Shown here: piece by piece, positions 1-12,679 of the stretch
How positions within the stretch are numbered: the stretch's first letter is position 1
Layout: each line of letters begins with the position of its first letter
Assembly (NCBI GenBank): GCA_963402885.1
Contig: OY727099.1
Location: 14,620,001-14,684,000, forward strand
Direction of reading: 5' to 3'
Length of the DNA stretch: 64,000 nt
From: Antedon bifida
Lineage: Eukaryota > Echinodermata > Crinoidea > Comatulida > Antedonidae
The notes under the pieces: generated by a model
The model's input: only the letters and a program-made list of their open reading frames with translations
What the model was told of the DNA's origin: nothing
Databases searched by the model: none
Translations under genes and position numbers: made by a program

Positions 1-2900
1 TACATAAATCTACATTGTGAGTCTTCCATATGCCATATTATATAACATCTAAATAAGTTCCTGTCATTTGATTGGAAGATTGTGGGTCACATAGTGTGCA
101 ATAGTACGCACTATAAAACGATCATTGAATTGTAATTTTTTCTCTATTTTTCGCGTACAAATTATTTTCGCATATAGAAAAAAATTACTGTGATTCTGAA
201 CACGAAATTCGCGCCACCTATTTTCAACAACATTGAACACTCAAATTTTTGGAGATCGATTTTTAGATTGTTTATATGATTTTGATTAATTAATGGGAAC
301 AAATCTACAAGATGTGGAATGTGGAAAACAGAATTAGCAGTTTCAGTTGCCTGGCTTTTGTAATGGTATCGGTCCTAGCCTAGGCCTAAGCACTTAGCCT
401 AGCTAGGCCTAGGATTGTTTAGCCATTCGTTGACATAATTACCACTACAGAGTAATAAAAACACAAATAAATGTGACATCTAATGTATTATAAAAAAACA
501 AATATAAACTAGATTTGAACTGTCACTCAAACGCAACATGTTAAAATATGAACGCCTACAATTATTGTGCTATCCTATGACATGAATTAAATACGTTTAC
601 AGTGCTGAATTGTACCTATTTTGTGTCATAAAGCATAAAAGTATTTACGGAATACACTGTATATGTTATATACAGTATAGCATACTGTAGATGAAATTAC
701 GAGGCCCATGTTTTAATCCAATTTTTAACATGACGACGTCATCAAAATGTGTAAGATAAAGATAGCAATTTTGGTAGATATACATTTTACATGAATTGAT
801 ATCTACAACTCATTGGCTTCCATAATACAATTTAAAAAATGGAGGTCATCAGCCATCTGAGGAGCTATAACTGATTAAAAATAGGTATATTTTTGCACAA
901 ATTTATATTAAATTACCCTTTTTTAGCACACGATTATTAAAGTTTAACATGCACGTTCGTCGTTAATGTGCAATCAAAGTTCATCAAAATTAATGAAATC
1001 TACTACAGAAGTTATGAAAAACAAAAATCAATGGCAAAATGTAATGTACAAACTACGTTTGAAAACTGCCACTGAGGGGTTATGGGTTGGGAGTAATGGC
1101 TTAACACATGTCTTAAACACATCACCAAGAACGGGGTGTGTTGGGAGGGGGAAGGGTGGAGATACTGGAATTTGGAGGTAATAGAAGTACAACATAATTG
1201 GAATTGTACTGGGAAAAGTTAAGGTTTGTTGATTGTGGCTGGGATGGTGAGAGGAGAAAAAGGACTGAGGGCCGCAGTATCAAAATTAGATATTTTAAGC
1301 CAATATGACACCTATTCATTTACACCGTTTACAACGTACTTAAACCATAGGCCTATCATAACTATGTATACCCCTTTCATTTTGAAGCTAAAGTTGAATT
1401 GAAGAATTTGTTTTTTAAAAAGAGTGTGGGGTGTTATTGAAGAGGGGTGGAGGTTGGTGAGTATAGGGGGATACTGGCGGCGGGTGTTATGTACTAAGAA
1501 GGTTTTAAACTCATTGAATTATCAGATGATGATTAATTAATTAAACTAATAAAGTGTTTGTTTAATTTGTTCAACAGACTTGTTGGGAAGTTCAATAATA
1601 CTCACACATTAGGAAATATCAGGAATTTCATTGTTGCGTATCCTTTACTGAATTATTAAATATTATATACTGTAATATACTTTGAACTAATAATGAAAAT
1701 GAATTAATGTTAGGGTCTATGGCTTAGTTTAGTTCATTGACACTACAGACAAGGAACTGCTAAACTAGACCTGTTGAAATCATGTTGATAAGCCAATTAA
1801 GTGTTGTATTTATAGTGTTGAACTGTGTATTATATTTGCCACTATTGATTGAGTTGTATTGTGAATTGATTACTATTATTGATTTGATCGATAGATATAT
1901 AGGTATGAACATAGTATTATTAAAGATGTATTGTCGCACAAAAATATTTGTTACAAAAGTTTTGTTAAAGTATTTACCCAATAAACTGTAACTTCAAGAC
2001 AAATATAATCAACAGGCTTCCAGACAACGGTATTTTTTAGAAGCAAACTCTTTATGTTTTTTTTCTGCATGTATTTATTTTACTTAAATGGCCTATTTAA
2101 AGTTTGTTTTTATTCATTATTTTTTGTGTTTTGCAAACAATACATCTTCAATATCATAATGAAAATAAATAATATTTAACTGTATATAACATGTATCACT
2201 ATAACAGCATTGGTATTTCTATTGTACATTAAATTGAGAATGTAAACACATTAACTGCCAAACCTATATATCAATTTTTAAATTATCATACAGTATACTA
2301 TACCCCTTTCACACTGCCGAACTGAAAACAAATCCGGACAAATTTTCTTTTAAAAAGTGATTTCTAATCTTCTAATACTATTTTCTTACACCTGCTAAAG
2401 GTACAAATTTTTCCAGTCTACTACAATTTGTCTTAATGCCAACAAATCGGATTTATATCTAAAGAACGACTGTCTACAGTACATTGTGAACATGAGAATG
2501 CATCAGGTTAATTTGACGCTAATTGCATTTTGCTTCATTAACCACTTTCATTTAGTCAATTTTATGCTGGCCAACAATTTCTCATTTGTGTGTTGCTGAT
2601 CTGTGTTACATTTGCATATTTTCTGGCAGTGTAAAAGGGTTACTTGAACACAATTCGTTAGTTGGCTATTTAGAGATTGAAGTTAGGTAGTTCTGCAAGT
2701 TTTTTTTGTTGTATCTGCAATGGCCATTGTAAGTAAGTAAGATACTTAATATTTGGTGAGGAGGATTATTGTTTTTCATTCCACAAACAAATTTGAGTTG
2801 TAGAGTAAATATGAAATATATTTTTCACTGTGCTACTTCACTATTTGCCATTCGCTGATATTATAAGGTTACAGCTAAACAGGAATAGAATCCCCCTTAT
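1..2900. other. Intergenic AT-rich DNA with old repeats
   Basis: I see no supportable gene here. Positions about 670-900 carry a decayed dispersed repeat also present near 15.3 kb and at 50.6-51.1 kb; the shared words are a GACGTCA-type site, 'TATCTACAACTCATTGGCTTCC' split over nearby bases, and 'GAGCTATAACTGATTAAAA'. A short MITE lies at 1924-2147. The stretch 380-415 is rich in AGGCCTA palindromes. Small open frames at 966-1181 and 1782-1991 lack splice, domain or composition support. Confidence 0.6.
1924..2147. mobile_element. Short MITE, AGATGTATTGTC termini (copy 1)
   Basis: Inverted ends AGATGTATTGTCGC on the left and an approximate reverse complement (ACAATACATCT) on the right bound about 220 bp. 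The left end is preceded by TTAA. The internal word GGCCTATTTAAAGT recurs near 11.58 kb, so these belong to one family. It is non-coding and too short for a transposase. It is diverged and therefore old. Confidence 0.45.
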
Positions 2901-2953
2901 CAGTTTCCTTGGTGAAAGTATAAGAATTGGTTTTCTTAACTGAGTACAGAAAG

Positions 2954-4669
2954 ATGAATGGGAAAAAGATGTTCTCTCAGGAAAATTTGGCAAAAAATAA
3001 AGAAAAAAAGTCACCTAATAAAAGAGATAACAAAGACAAATCAGAGCATGTTCCTGTCAAAAGGAAGTCTTGGACAATGCAAGAAAAGGTTGATATTATA
3101 CAGTGGCATCGAGAAAATAATTCAAGCCAAGCATCAACAGCTATGCTTTTTGGATGTGACAGAAAATGTATCCGTGAGTGGGACCGAAATTACCAAGAGT
3201 TGCTTCTTCTTTGTGGTGCATCAGGTTTAAAGAAAAAGAAAAAGATAAGTTGTGGTCAAAAACCACTGAGTTGCGAAATGGACCAAAAACTACTAGTGTT
3301 CTTGGAGCAACAGCGTAGTAATGGAATAGTAGTCACTAATTCTATGCTACAGAAAAAAGCCTTTGAAATATCTAAGGAACTGAATATTAATAATTTCACT
3401 GCATCAAATGGCTGGTTGAAGAGATGGAAGACCCGATCCAATGTAACAATGCAATCAGGATCTAATGAACATTGTACAGATGATTCTCAGGAAGAAATGT
3501 TACTATTTCAAAGAACAATCATTAAAAAGCGGAAGAATCTACATTTATCCACACATCAAATTGTAAATATGCACCAAATTGTTGTTCGTTTTAATAGTAT
3601 GATTGAAACCTCACAGGAACAGAGAGTAAAGCAGACAATAGCAAGTGCAACTGATGGAGAATTAATACAGGTGCCATTAATAGATGTTGCCGAAGATTTA
3701 CTACAATTTGAACCAACAAGCAGTGAAGATTTAATGAAAGTGTTAACTACATCTGGAAATGAAGGTTTAATCAAAGTGTTGTCCACAGATGATGGCAGAA
3801 ATGAGTTAATACATGTTGGTGACATCAGAGATGAATTTATACATGCTAATAAAAAGGGGGAGTTATCAACACAGGTATTACAACATGTTGATGGAGGTGA
3901 AGGTGAAGAGCTGATAGAAGCAAGCAATGACAATGAAAAACTGACAATACAGAAAAGGGGATTTTCAGTTTGTTTGTGTGTATGTGCTGATGGCTGCAAA
4001 CTACCTGCATGTATTATTTTCAAAAAACAAAATGGAGATATTCCTCCCTCAATTAAAGCAGACTTTTGCTTGCCTTCTAATGTTAGAGTAGGAGCTTCTT
4101 CTAATGAACACATTCAAAGTAAGTGGTTGCTTAGTAGACTCGATGCTTTAAGAGAGTTTGATGAAAGTCTACCTTTGTTAGTGATATTGGATAGACCTAA
4201 TTCTTACAATGCAACTACAACATGCAAGTTGTTGGAAGATGCCAACATTGAAACAGTTTGTATACCTGGTGGCTGTACTTCTATTTCTAGAATGATGGAT
4301 GCTTGTGTAAACATGGCATTCACAAATAAGTTGGATAAACTTTGGAAAACATGGGTTTTGGCTAATAAAGAGAAGACAACTGATGCAATTATGATGGCTC
4401 CATCAAGATGTCAAGTAATAAACTGGGTTAGTGAAGCCTGGAAATCTGTATCGGAAGAAAAAATTAAAAAGATGTTTTTGAAGTGTGGAATTTCAAATGC
4501 ATTAGATGGTTCAGAGGCCAGCAAAGTGATAGTTTGTAGAGAATTTGCACAGCACCCACAACCCAAAAAAGAAATGAAAAATGATCTAACACTTCTTTTA
4601 TTTGATGATACCGATGATGGTTCTATAGAATTTCTGGGTTTTGGTGATGAGGATAGCTATGAAATTTAA
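2954..4669 (+). CDS. Pogo/Tigger transposase-derived protein, probably domesticated
   Basis: This is an uninterrupted 571-codon frame. I take the first in-frame ATG at 2954, since an in-frame stop lies at 2921; a plausible 3' splice site (CCCCCTTATCAG, to 2902) suggests an upstream non-coding exon. Residues about 36-80 form a CENP-B/pogo N-terminal helix-turn-helix and 110-164 a second Tc5/CENP-B-type DNA-binding domain (ending in GWLKRWKTR). About 330-475 matches the pogo DDE core: ADGCKLPACIIFKK, LLVILDRPNSYN and IPGGCTSISRMMDACVN. The second and third Asp are present (about D413, D449). The usual first-Asp motif (NxDE) is absent, and its place holds about 90 acidic residues with a degenerate (E/D)LI(Q/K/H)V repeat. 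The C-terminus is acidic. I saw no terminal inverted repeats. I infer a DNA-binding host protein rather than an active transposase. Confidence 0.85.
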   Translation: MNGKKMFSQENLAKNKEKKSPNKRDNKDKSEHVPVKRKSWTMQEKVDIIQWHRENNSSQASTAMLFGCDRKCIREWDRNYQELLLLCGASGLKKKKKISCGQKPLSCEMDQKLLVFLEQQRSNGIVVTNSMLQKKAFEISKELNINNFTASNGWLKRWKTRSNVTMQSGSNEHCTDDSQEEMLLFQRTIIKKRKNLHLSTHQIVNMHQIVVRFNSMIETSQEQRVKQTIASATDGELIQVPLIDVAEDLLQFEPTSSEDLMKVLTTSGNEGLIKVLSTDDGRNELIHVGDIRDEFIHANKKGELSTQVLQHVDGGEGEELIEASNDNEKLTIQKRGFSVCLCVCADGCKLPACIIFKKQNGDIPPSIKADFCLPSNVRVGASSNEHIQSKWLLSRLDALREFDESLPLLVILDRPNSYNATTTCKLLEDANIETVCIPGGCTSISRMMDACVNMAFTNKLDKLWKTWVLANKEKTTDAIMMAPSRCQVINWVSEAWKSVSEEKIKKMFLKCGISNALDGSEASKVIVCREFAQHPQPKKEMKNDLTLLLFDDTDDGSIEFLGFGDEDSYEI

Positions 4670-4683
4670 AAATACTTAAATCT

Positions 4684-4945
4684 GACCACGGTGTGTGGTG
4701 CAGTGCGTTGGACTATTGTGTGCGAGAACCAAAATCCAAAGCTTGTTGCATTGTTTGTATTTCTTAGGCAAGATACTTTACTTACGTTTGCCTCATCAAA
4801 ACACAACTGAGCTGATTACTGGCTGCAACATCATGTTAGTACAGTATGTTTCCAGATGTGTTTGATGATTGGGTAATAATGTGAAGCGCTAAGAGGCTTT
4901 GTGTAGTAAGTGCAGTACATGGAAAATTGTAATTTTAGCGCACAA
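4684..4945 (+). mobile_element. Degenerate tRNA-derived SINE
   Basis: Just past the pogo-derived gene, the words GTGGTGCAGTGCGTTGG and GCGAGAACCAAAATCC resemble decayed Pol III A and B boxes. The body has GGCAAGATACTTTACTTACG, and the tail carries GTGAAGCGCTAAGAGGC, a GCGCT tail of the kind seen elsewhere in this window. The boundaries are approximate and there is no clear target duplication. It could serve as part of the 3' UTR of the upstream gene. Confidence 0.45.
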
Positions 4946-4949
4946 CGAT

Positions 4950-5959
4950 TTTATTATTTTTTCTCCTTAGGAATTGTTAATAATATGTACTACAGTATAA
5001 TAATATTTTAGAATGTAGGTATAATATAGTGAAAGAAGATACTACAGTGTAGCAGATAAAATATACTTTTATTTATTAACTTTGTATATTATGATTCATA
5101 TTTAAGTTGCACTTCTATTGTCATGTTTGTATGCAACACAAATACCATATTTTAAAAGTGTTTTTCTTAAGTAGTAAAATTATTACAGATCACGTCCTCA
5201 ATATGCTGGTCAAAACTTTGCTTTAATGACAACATTTCCAAATAAGGAGTACAGAGTGGATAATGAAACAATAGAAGATGCCAAGTTGCAAAATGCAGTG
5301 CTTGTACAGAGACTCCGATAACCGTTCATTGCAAAATGTGTAGCAACTATTCTCTTGATGTTCACAAAATTGTGCTTCACATGGAAATTGCATTTATTCA
5401 AAACAGATAATTTTTTAGTCAATTTACATGCTAAAATAATTGGGTAACACTACACTACTTTGCAAGAATTTACTCTGCTTAACTTATAGTATATAAATAT
5501 TTGTTTTCTGTAGGAATTGTGCAAAATTACAAAAAGCTGTTATATACAACTAAATGTTGGTATCCAGTAATATGGTGCATAAAAACATTTTATTTAGGCT
5601 GTTGAATGCATGTTCTGGGAATGCCACATTGTGATGATTGTTCACATTTTAGTCTGTAACAATGAATTACATTAAATAAAAGCAATTGCTGGATGATCCT
5701 GATACTTCTACATTGTTTGATGTGAACTTTCTTGAATGTTGCAACCAGCTGCATCAATGTGTTAGCAGGCGCACTGTCCTTTTGTGCAATTTCAAATGAC
5801 AAGTAATGAATGTTTTATAGTTGTGTAATGGTACAAATAACGGCATGACGTGAATGATGATAGGTTATATTTCAATTCGGCTTTGCCTCATTGAAATATA
5901 ACCTTTCATTATTCACCTCGTGCCATTATTACTGATAAACATTCATTATTTGTATAATA
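4950..5959. other. Intergenic spacer between convergent genes
   Basis: AT-rich DNA lies between the stop of the pogo-derived gene and the stop of the ankyrin gene, which converge here. An inverted pair lies at about 5850-5925: GATGATAGGTTATATTTCAAT facing ATTGAAATATAACC. I see no gene. Small frames at 5210-5422 and 5590-5802 have no support. Confidence 0.55.
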
Positions 5960-8900
5960 TTAGGCAGTGAAATAACGTGTAGCCAAGTCTCTTTTTGGTA
6001 GCTCAATTTCATGTTTATATTTCTCTTTCTTTGAAACTTTCTTTCTAGTTTTTGGCAGCTTTCTGGAAATAATCAAAATATACTATATTATGAATAAAAA
6101 CCGATGACAATTTAAGATTTAAAAAAAAAAAGTGTACATTTTTTGGAGTTGAAGTTGGATGGTCAAAATTATTTCATGAGTTTAAATTTATAAAAATACT
6201 CTTACCATTCAACGAATACAGTACATTTATTATTTTTTGTTTTATAAAACAATTTATAGTGTATAGTATTATAAAATAACGTACTGTTTGTCTGGAAGCG
6301 TGGTTTTGTATGAGTTACTATGTATGCTGGCCATTGATCTTTGTACTCTAGTTGGTTGATGATTTTTTTCCCAGTTAATCATATCTGATTTATCTTGACA
6401 ATGTACACAAGTAATATCATTACTACCTGAAATATAGTAAATACAGTATATTTACATTATTGTGAAAGTCCACAACAACCAGTAATAATCTGTCATCTGT
6501 CCTGGGTTATTTTAAAATAGCCTCAACTTACATGCTCTGCTTATTAAAAATGGATGTCCAAATCTTCTTGCAATGTCGATAGTTTTCTCATCACGTTTAT
6601 TAGTTAATTCTAAACAACCACTGTGGTGAAGATAGCAATTAAAACACTTTGCATGTCCATTTGCAGCTGCTAAGTGTCCAGCAGTATTTCCATTGTCTAT
6701 ATAAATATAAAAAAGATTGTGGAAATAGGTTTTAATTTCAGTGGCTTATAATACAGTTCAAACAAAAAGTACATTTGAAATAGATCTGTGTGTAGATATT
6801 ACAATTTACATTGTTTGCTTGGTATAACATTGATGATACCATAATACCAGTTCAACAATAATTAGGTTATATGCATTATTATAACCCAAGAAATCAAAAT
6901 AACATTTTTTTGTACATTCATATTGTTTGTTCAATTTTATTTCTTATTGTATAGATTATACACATGTCTTTATTATTATGTAACAAGGTGGTTTATGACA
7001 TTATACACAGAGGGATCTTTGATCGGTTTTTCATACCGGCTATTGTATTTACGTTAGCAAGATCCTATTTTTCATATGCTATAAATAATTAAAGATTCTG
7101 ACAAAATCAATCAATGTAACCTATAATTCTTCAGATAGTGATGAATTAAATCTAGTTTCAATTTTGTTCATACCATCTTGGATATTCGGATCAGCACCCT
7201 TTTCAAATAACCAATGTAGAGTTGTTGTAGCACCGTTTTGAGCTGCCCAATGAGCTAAGGTCTTTCCAGATGCATCAACACTTGTAAATGTAGCACCATG
7301 CTTGATGAGAAAGCGTAAACACTCAATATGATTGTAAGCCGCAGCATAATGTGCCGCAATACAACCTAAAGCATCATGTACCGATGCATCACAATTACAT
7401 TGGATTAATTTAACCAGACATTCCAACCCTGAAAACAAAAATCATATATTTAAAACTGTAAATTGCAACCATAATTCAAAGTGATTTATTCTGTAATGCA
7501 AGACCTGGGATCTGAAATATTCATGATACCGCTGTCATATGGAATGCTCATTCAAAATTACTTGCTGGCAAAGCTAATACAGTAAGATAATTTTTTTGTA
7601 TGGAAACTACACAAAAATGAGAATTGGCATGTTTTAAAAGTTGGGATTACCTGTACTTGTGGCAGGGACTAGTTGGACAAGAGATATTGGGCATTTTCAT
7701 GATAACTCCTTACAAATATAATGATATTGTTGATTGCTTCTCATGCATCACCTGAAGCAATATTCAGGAACATTGCTAAGTATTGTAAATTGGACACTTT
7801 TCTGTAATTTTACCTCCTTGCATAGCAGCATAGTGCAATGGCCTTTTACCATTCTCATCAGCAGTTTCAATGTCAACACCATGTATACTTAAGCTTTCCA
7901 AAATTTGTGGATGATTTTTCTGCGCTGCTAGATGAGCTGGTGTCCGGCCTCTGTCATCAAAAAGTGCGCAATCAGCACCTATGAATAATAAAACCCATAG
8001 TTATTTCATTTTTTAAATAAAATGTGGAATTTTAATTAAAATGTAGAATTTTAATTATCAAAGAGCATTTTTGAAAATCGTGTTAGGAAATCAATGTTGT
8101 GTACTGTTGTACGCAATGTCTATAATTACTATCAATGATTTTAAATTGAATAAATATTCATTCAAGCCAGTAGGCATGTTTGTTATAAACAAGTAATGAA
8201 TGTATTGCATTCGTTGAATGGAGAGAACATTTCATTAGATGAAATATTGACTGCTCTATAATATTCTCACCATCCAACTTATAAACATTCATTACTTGTA
8301 TAATAATATTTAGGATATTAATAGTTTCATTTTATTATTATTTATTTATTAATTTTATTATTTATTAATTTTATTTATTATTTAAAAGAGAATGATTTGC
8401 ATACCCTTGTTAGCTAACATTGCTAAGCACCGATTCTCTCCATGATATGCGGCTACATGACATGCATTTTGGCCCTGGTTATCAATTGTATCTACATCTT
8501 GAATATAGTCCAATAGAAGCAAAACAATATCATGGTGACCTAAAACACATGCTTCATGCAATAAAGTTTTTCCAGAGCTCATTCTAAAGTTGGGGTCTGC
8601 ACCTCCCTGACAACATATTCAATAAAAATATTTCATTTTAATAAGTTAACATCCAAATGAAATTACCGTAGTTACAAATGCAATAATTACACAAAACAAT
8701 AAGTATTTAAAATTTAATTCTCTCTTTAATTAATCCTGTAATTGTATTTAGACAAAATTAAGGCACCCATGTTATTAATCGCCATTCAATTATTTTCCAT
8801 GTCAAAATGTTGAGAATACTGATTGGATTGTGTATACTAAATAATTGTTTGTAACGGTACACTACCTTTAAAAGTTGCCTTACTACTTGAGTATGGCCAT

Positions 8901-9499
8901 ATTGGCATCCTCTGTGAAGAGCTGTGCGAAAATCTTCATTTCTTTTGTAATCCACATTGAAGTATTCTGCCTTCAATAGTTGTTGTACCTTGTTTGAATC
9001 ACCCTTCTCTGCAGCTTCTAGTAAGGCAAGAGTTGTACCTAAAATGTTGTATGATAAAAATATGTTTCTTTTTATTTAATATAGACTTAATAATAGGTCT
9101 GTGGGCTTGAGATTACTAATTTTAAAAAAAAAAGACGTGTAGTGGACTACTGTCAGTACATAAATAATTTAATGTCGTTCTGAACCATGGTTTCACCAAT
9201 AACAAACCAGAGAAAGTGAATAATATTATTAACATAACAAGGATACCTGCAATTGACGGATTCACCTGTAGACTATCTCCTGATTGCATTGATAACCTAG
9301 AGCAAGTTGCCATATCCATTGCTCTTATATGTACATGCTCAACACAGAAAGATGAGAACGAAGGCATTTTGTCATTAAGATTTAAAGATTTCTGTGCTTC
9401 TGGTGTCTTCAGCATTCGATAAACCTTTTCGTTTGTTGTCATCAGGTTTTTAGTTAATGGAACAACAATTTTATTTCCTGACTTTTTGGTTGATGCCAT
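5960..9499 (-). CDS. Ankyrin-repeat protein (8 exons, 485 codons)
   Basis: Coding exons in transcript order: 9499-9247, 9038-8866, 8606-8405, 7978-7814, 7428-7174, 6696-6532, 6426-6285 and 6062-5960. All phases join correctly and the sum is 1458 nt including TAA. The start is the ATG at 9499. Residues 1-84 are non-repetitive. From about 90 to 410 there are some nine ankyrin repeats with TPAHLAAQ, PLHYAAMQG, TLAHWAAQNG and NTAGHLAAANGH cores. The C-terminus has a CVHC segment and then a Lys/Arg-rich tail (KLPKTRKKVSKKEK). Ankyrin repeats are protein-protein interaction scaffolds, so no catalytic role is implied. The last junction is phase 2 (donor CA/GTACGT), and it avoids a stop that plain read-through would meet. 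The layout recalls ANKRD42-type proteins, but I cannot assign orthology. Confidence 0.9.
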
Positions 9500-9819
9500 C
9501 GTTTCATTAAAATAGCTGTACTTTACTACTCAATGAATTCACCGATACATAACAAGATTCTTGTAAACTTTTGTGATATTTATTCCTTGGTTGACACAAA
9601 TACAATTCAGACTTTATTCTTGGTAATAATAAAGTTACACTTTGAGTTGATTAACATCTTGCTTGGATTAAACATTTCAATACCAGTGCATAATAAGAGT
9701 ATTTTAGAATGTACACTGCGTTGCCATGGTCTTTCTGCTCAAATATTTACTTCCACCATTACAAAGAATAACTGTATTCAGAGTAAGCAAATACAGAACT
9801 AGGTCCGGCAGCAGGCTAG

Positions 9820-10720
9820 GCCTAACAATACTCTCTATAAACACAATCAATTCATGATCATTTTTTTGTTAGTTATGGAGAGCATTCCCAATCATCATAC
9901 TAACAAAGAAAGGCCTTCTGCCTAGCTAGGTAGGCCTTTAGGCCCTAGCCTAGGCCCTATTAATTATAACCAAACAGGAAATGAATTGTTTCAATTTATT
10001 ATTAGCCTAGCTAGGCCTAGGACTAAATTAAATTATTTGTTTAATGAGAGGGCCTTATTTTTATACCTCCCACAACATGCAGTACGACAAGGACATCACT
10101 CATCAGAACACTTAATAAATGATACAAACAAGCACGGAGAACAAGAAAAAGATCAAACAAAAAAATATAATAGGCCGCCGGAATCCTAGGCCGCCCTAGA
10201 CAAAGTGCATTAGCGCTATTACTACTAGGCCCAGCCTCTCCTAGCTCTAGCTGGGTACCTAGGCTAGGCTAGGCCTAGTTAGGCCTAGCCTAGTAGCATC
10301 TAGGCTAGGCCTAGGCTAGACTCACTCATTCATAACATCATGATACAATCATCATGATGACTTTAGCATTTTTTTAGGGTTTAACAAAAAAGACTAGGCC
10401 TAGGCCTAGGTATATTATAAATAAAAGTACCCTCTTTTCTTTCCATCACATTTATTTAAATAAAAGAGTGTCCATGCAGGATCCGAGTCTCTCAGCTCTC
10501 GGCTGCTGTTGCTAATTGCAACACTATCTTTGAATTTGATATACAGAGTTATAGGCCGGCCTAGTAGAGTAGTACAATGTTTTCGTTTGTTGCTAGGGGT
10601 ACGGTCACAGTATTCACGTCAATTATGAATACGGTGGCCGCGCCTGCTTTCGAAAAGCCGACCACACATACGAACACAAAAAAACACGCAAAGTAAAAAA
10701 TTTAAAAAACATCACGGCAA
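9820..10720. other. TAGGCCTA-rich upstream region of the ankyrin gene
   Basis: The interval upstream of the divergent ankyrin start is packed with AGGCCTA/TAGGCCT palindromes (for example 9900-9960, 10250-10330 and 10390-10410). A more GC-rich patch lies at 10550-10670. I see no coding exon. The palindromes look like the background simple repeat of this genome rather than gene-specific sites. Confidence 0.5.
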
Positions 10721-10726
10721 TTTTAA

Positions 10727-11233
10727 AGATGTATTGTCCCTTTGACTGATTTGATTCCAAAAAAAATTAAAAAAAAACGATTTTGAAAAAAGTGGGTCAT
10801 TTTGAAGTATCATAATAGTTATTAACTTTCACCAAAAATTAGTGGAAAAATGAAATACAGACGTTTTTTTGTTCAAAAAATAACTTTGACTTCCAGTCAA
10901 AGTCATAATGCAGATTCTTCCTACTCTGTAGGCATATATGTATAATCATAAAACTTTCTCGTGATCTGTGTGAAAATACCTTCTCAACCGTGACGAGTTG
11001 ATAAACAATACATAATGCATAATCGTGGTTTGAAATCTTTGTTTATTTTCGCTCGCGACGATTTTCCAGACGAAATATAATCAAATTAATTTACCTGTTA
11101 ATTACGTAAAGTTGTTGTTTTTGGCTCGAATTTTCGACTTAAAGTGAAAACTTTAATATTACTTTGGATATGGCCAATTTAAATTTAGAATATTTTGACC
11201 TTCATTTTTTGTGCTTCACGGGACAATACATCT
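10727..11233. mobile_element. MITE with AGATGTATTGTCCC termini, TTAA-flanked (copy 2)
   Basis: Inverted termini AGATGTATTGTCCC and GGGACAATACATCT lie about 507 bp apart, each flanked outside by TTAA, a piggyBac-like target duplication. The outer flanks also share AAAACATCACGGCAATTT on both sides, so either the target site lay in a local duplication or the true borders are wider. The interior is non-coding. A further right end, GGGGACAATACATCTTTAA, at about 11625-11643 marks a third, partial member. Confidence 0.55.
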
Positions 11234-11239
11234 TTAAAA

Positions 11240-12670
11240 TAAAACATCACGGCAATTTAACAAAATTTACTGCGGGTTTCTTTTTTTGCCATGCATGGTG
11301 TTATTGTCCCCTTAAACAATTTTTTTCTTAATTTTTTTTGTTAAATATGCCATTGTCACATAATCATTGACCAAAAACTGGATCGAAAAAAATTATTTAC
11401 CAGAAAAAATGTAATTTAAAATAAAAAATACTTAAATTGTCTGTCAGACAATGTTTTTTGTTGTTGTTAAAATTGACGTTTCTTTTGTCTTTTTAGGCCT
11501 ATAGGCTAAGTGAGATATCATTGTTTTGGGCGTTTTTTTTACAGGAGAAAAAACTTTATTAAACTGAAAACTGGCCTATTTAAAGTCTGATTTTATTAAT
11601 CTTCATTTTTCATGTTTTAGTGGGGACAATACATCTTTAAATTACAGTAGGCCTATAGGCTGGCCTAGTGTTTTTTCGGATTCGTGTTGTTTAGCAAGTT
11701 ATAGCAACTTAGGCCTACTATTGGTGATATAGGTTTGGAGTAAAGCAATTTGTTAGTTTTAAAATGGGCCACTGATTGTGCGATTTGCGATTGGGCATGT
11801 TTCCCGAGGGGATGGTTAACTTTTTTTAGTTTTTTTAGACCTTCCCAAGACTATATAGACCTATATTTTCGAAAATTAGCTCAGAATTGCCACTACAACA
11901 TTTTCTATACAGACTTGACCATGCCTTTAATCCCAGCCCGCGTTAGAACTATAATAGGTTAACCTTATGCTGCCTGATATTTTTGAAAAATCCAATCAAA
12001 TGACGTCATGTTCATAAAGAACAATTGAATCGTTTTATCGTCACAATATTTATAATGACGTCAACATTATTTTCGTCAGACAGAATGAATGGTAATCTTA
12101 TAGCTCTAGGATGAAGTGTTTTCGATTTCTTTTGTTTTCTGTAAGAAAAATGCATACAATAGTATAAATGGAGGATTAATCTTTTTTTACAAATGCTGTG
12201 TAGCGGTGCTAAGTAAACTTCCTACTCCCTGTAACCATTTCACTGTTTGCTCTTTTGGTCAGATTTGTATAATTCCAAAATAAAGCATGGTAATGTATTC
12301 CATTTAAAAGAGGTAAACGTACACATGACTGGAGATAGAATATTGAGGAAATTAATCCCAACCAAGGAAAGAAAAGATTCTAGCAAATTTAAATTTACGT
12401 TTCCGTCCTTGATTAATATTTTATGATTATATATGCAATTCATTCTGAATGGAAGAAAATAATTCCTTCCTAATGAAATTGTAAAAAGAATAATAATTCT
12501 TGTTTTTATAGATATCTTATCAATAAGGCAGAGAAATGGCAGATAACTGGCAGATCATAAATGACTTGATGTTGCACATATAAAATCAAATTGTCAGAAA
12601 CATGTATGGTTCCGATAGAAATTAGAAATTTAATAGAAATCAATATGTGTGTAATGTAAATGTTTTTATA
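11240..12670. other. Non-coding interval with partial MITE
   Basis: The left part (about 11280-11645) looks like a degenerate relative of the preceding MITE and ends in ACAATACATCTTTAA. The rest is AT-rich with scattered TAGGCCTA words. Positions 11998-12075 hold several TGACGTCA-like sites. I see no coding exon; frames at 11750-11962 and 12240-12443 are unsupported. Confidence 0.45.
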
Positions 12671-12679
12671 AGTTTTAAT

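Noticed and set aside
3556-4113. 185-codon minus-strand frame
   Set aside because: Antisense shadow of the pogo-derived gene, with no domain.
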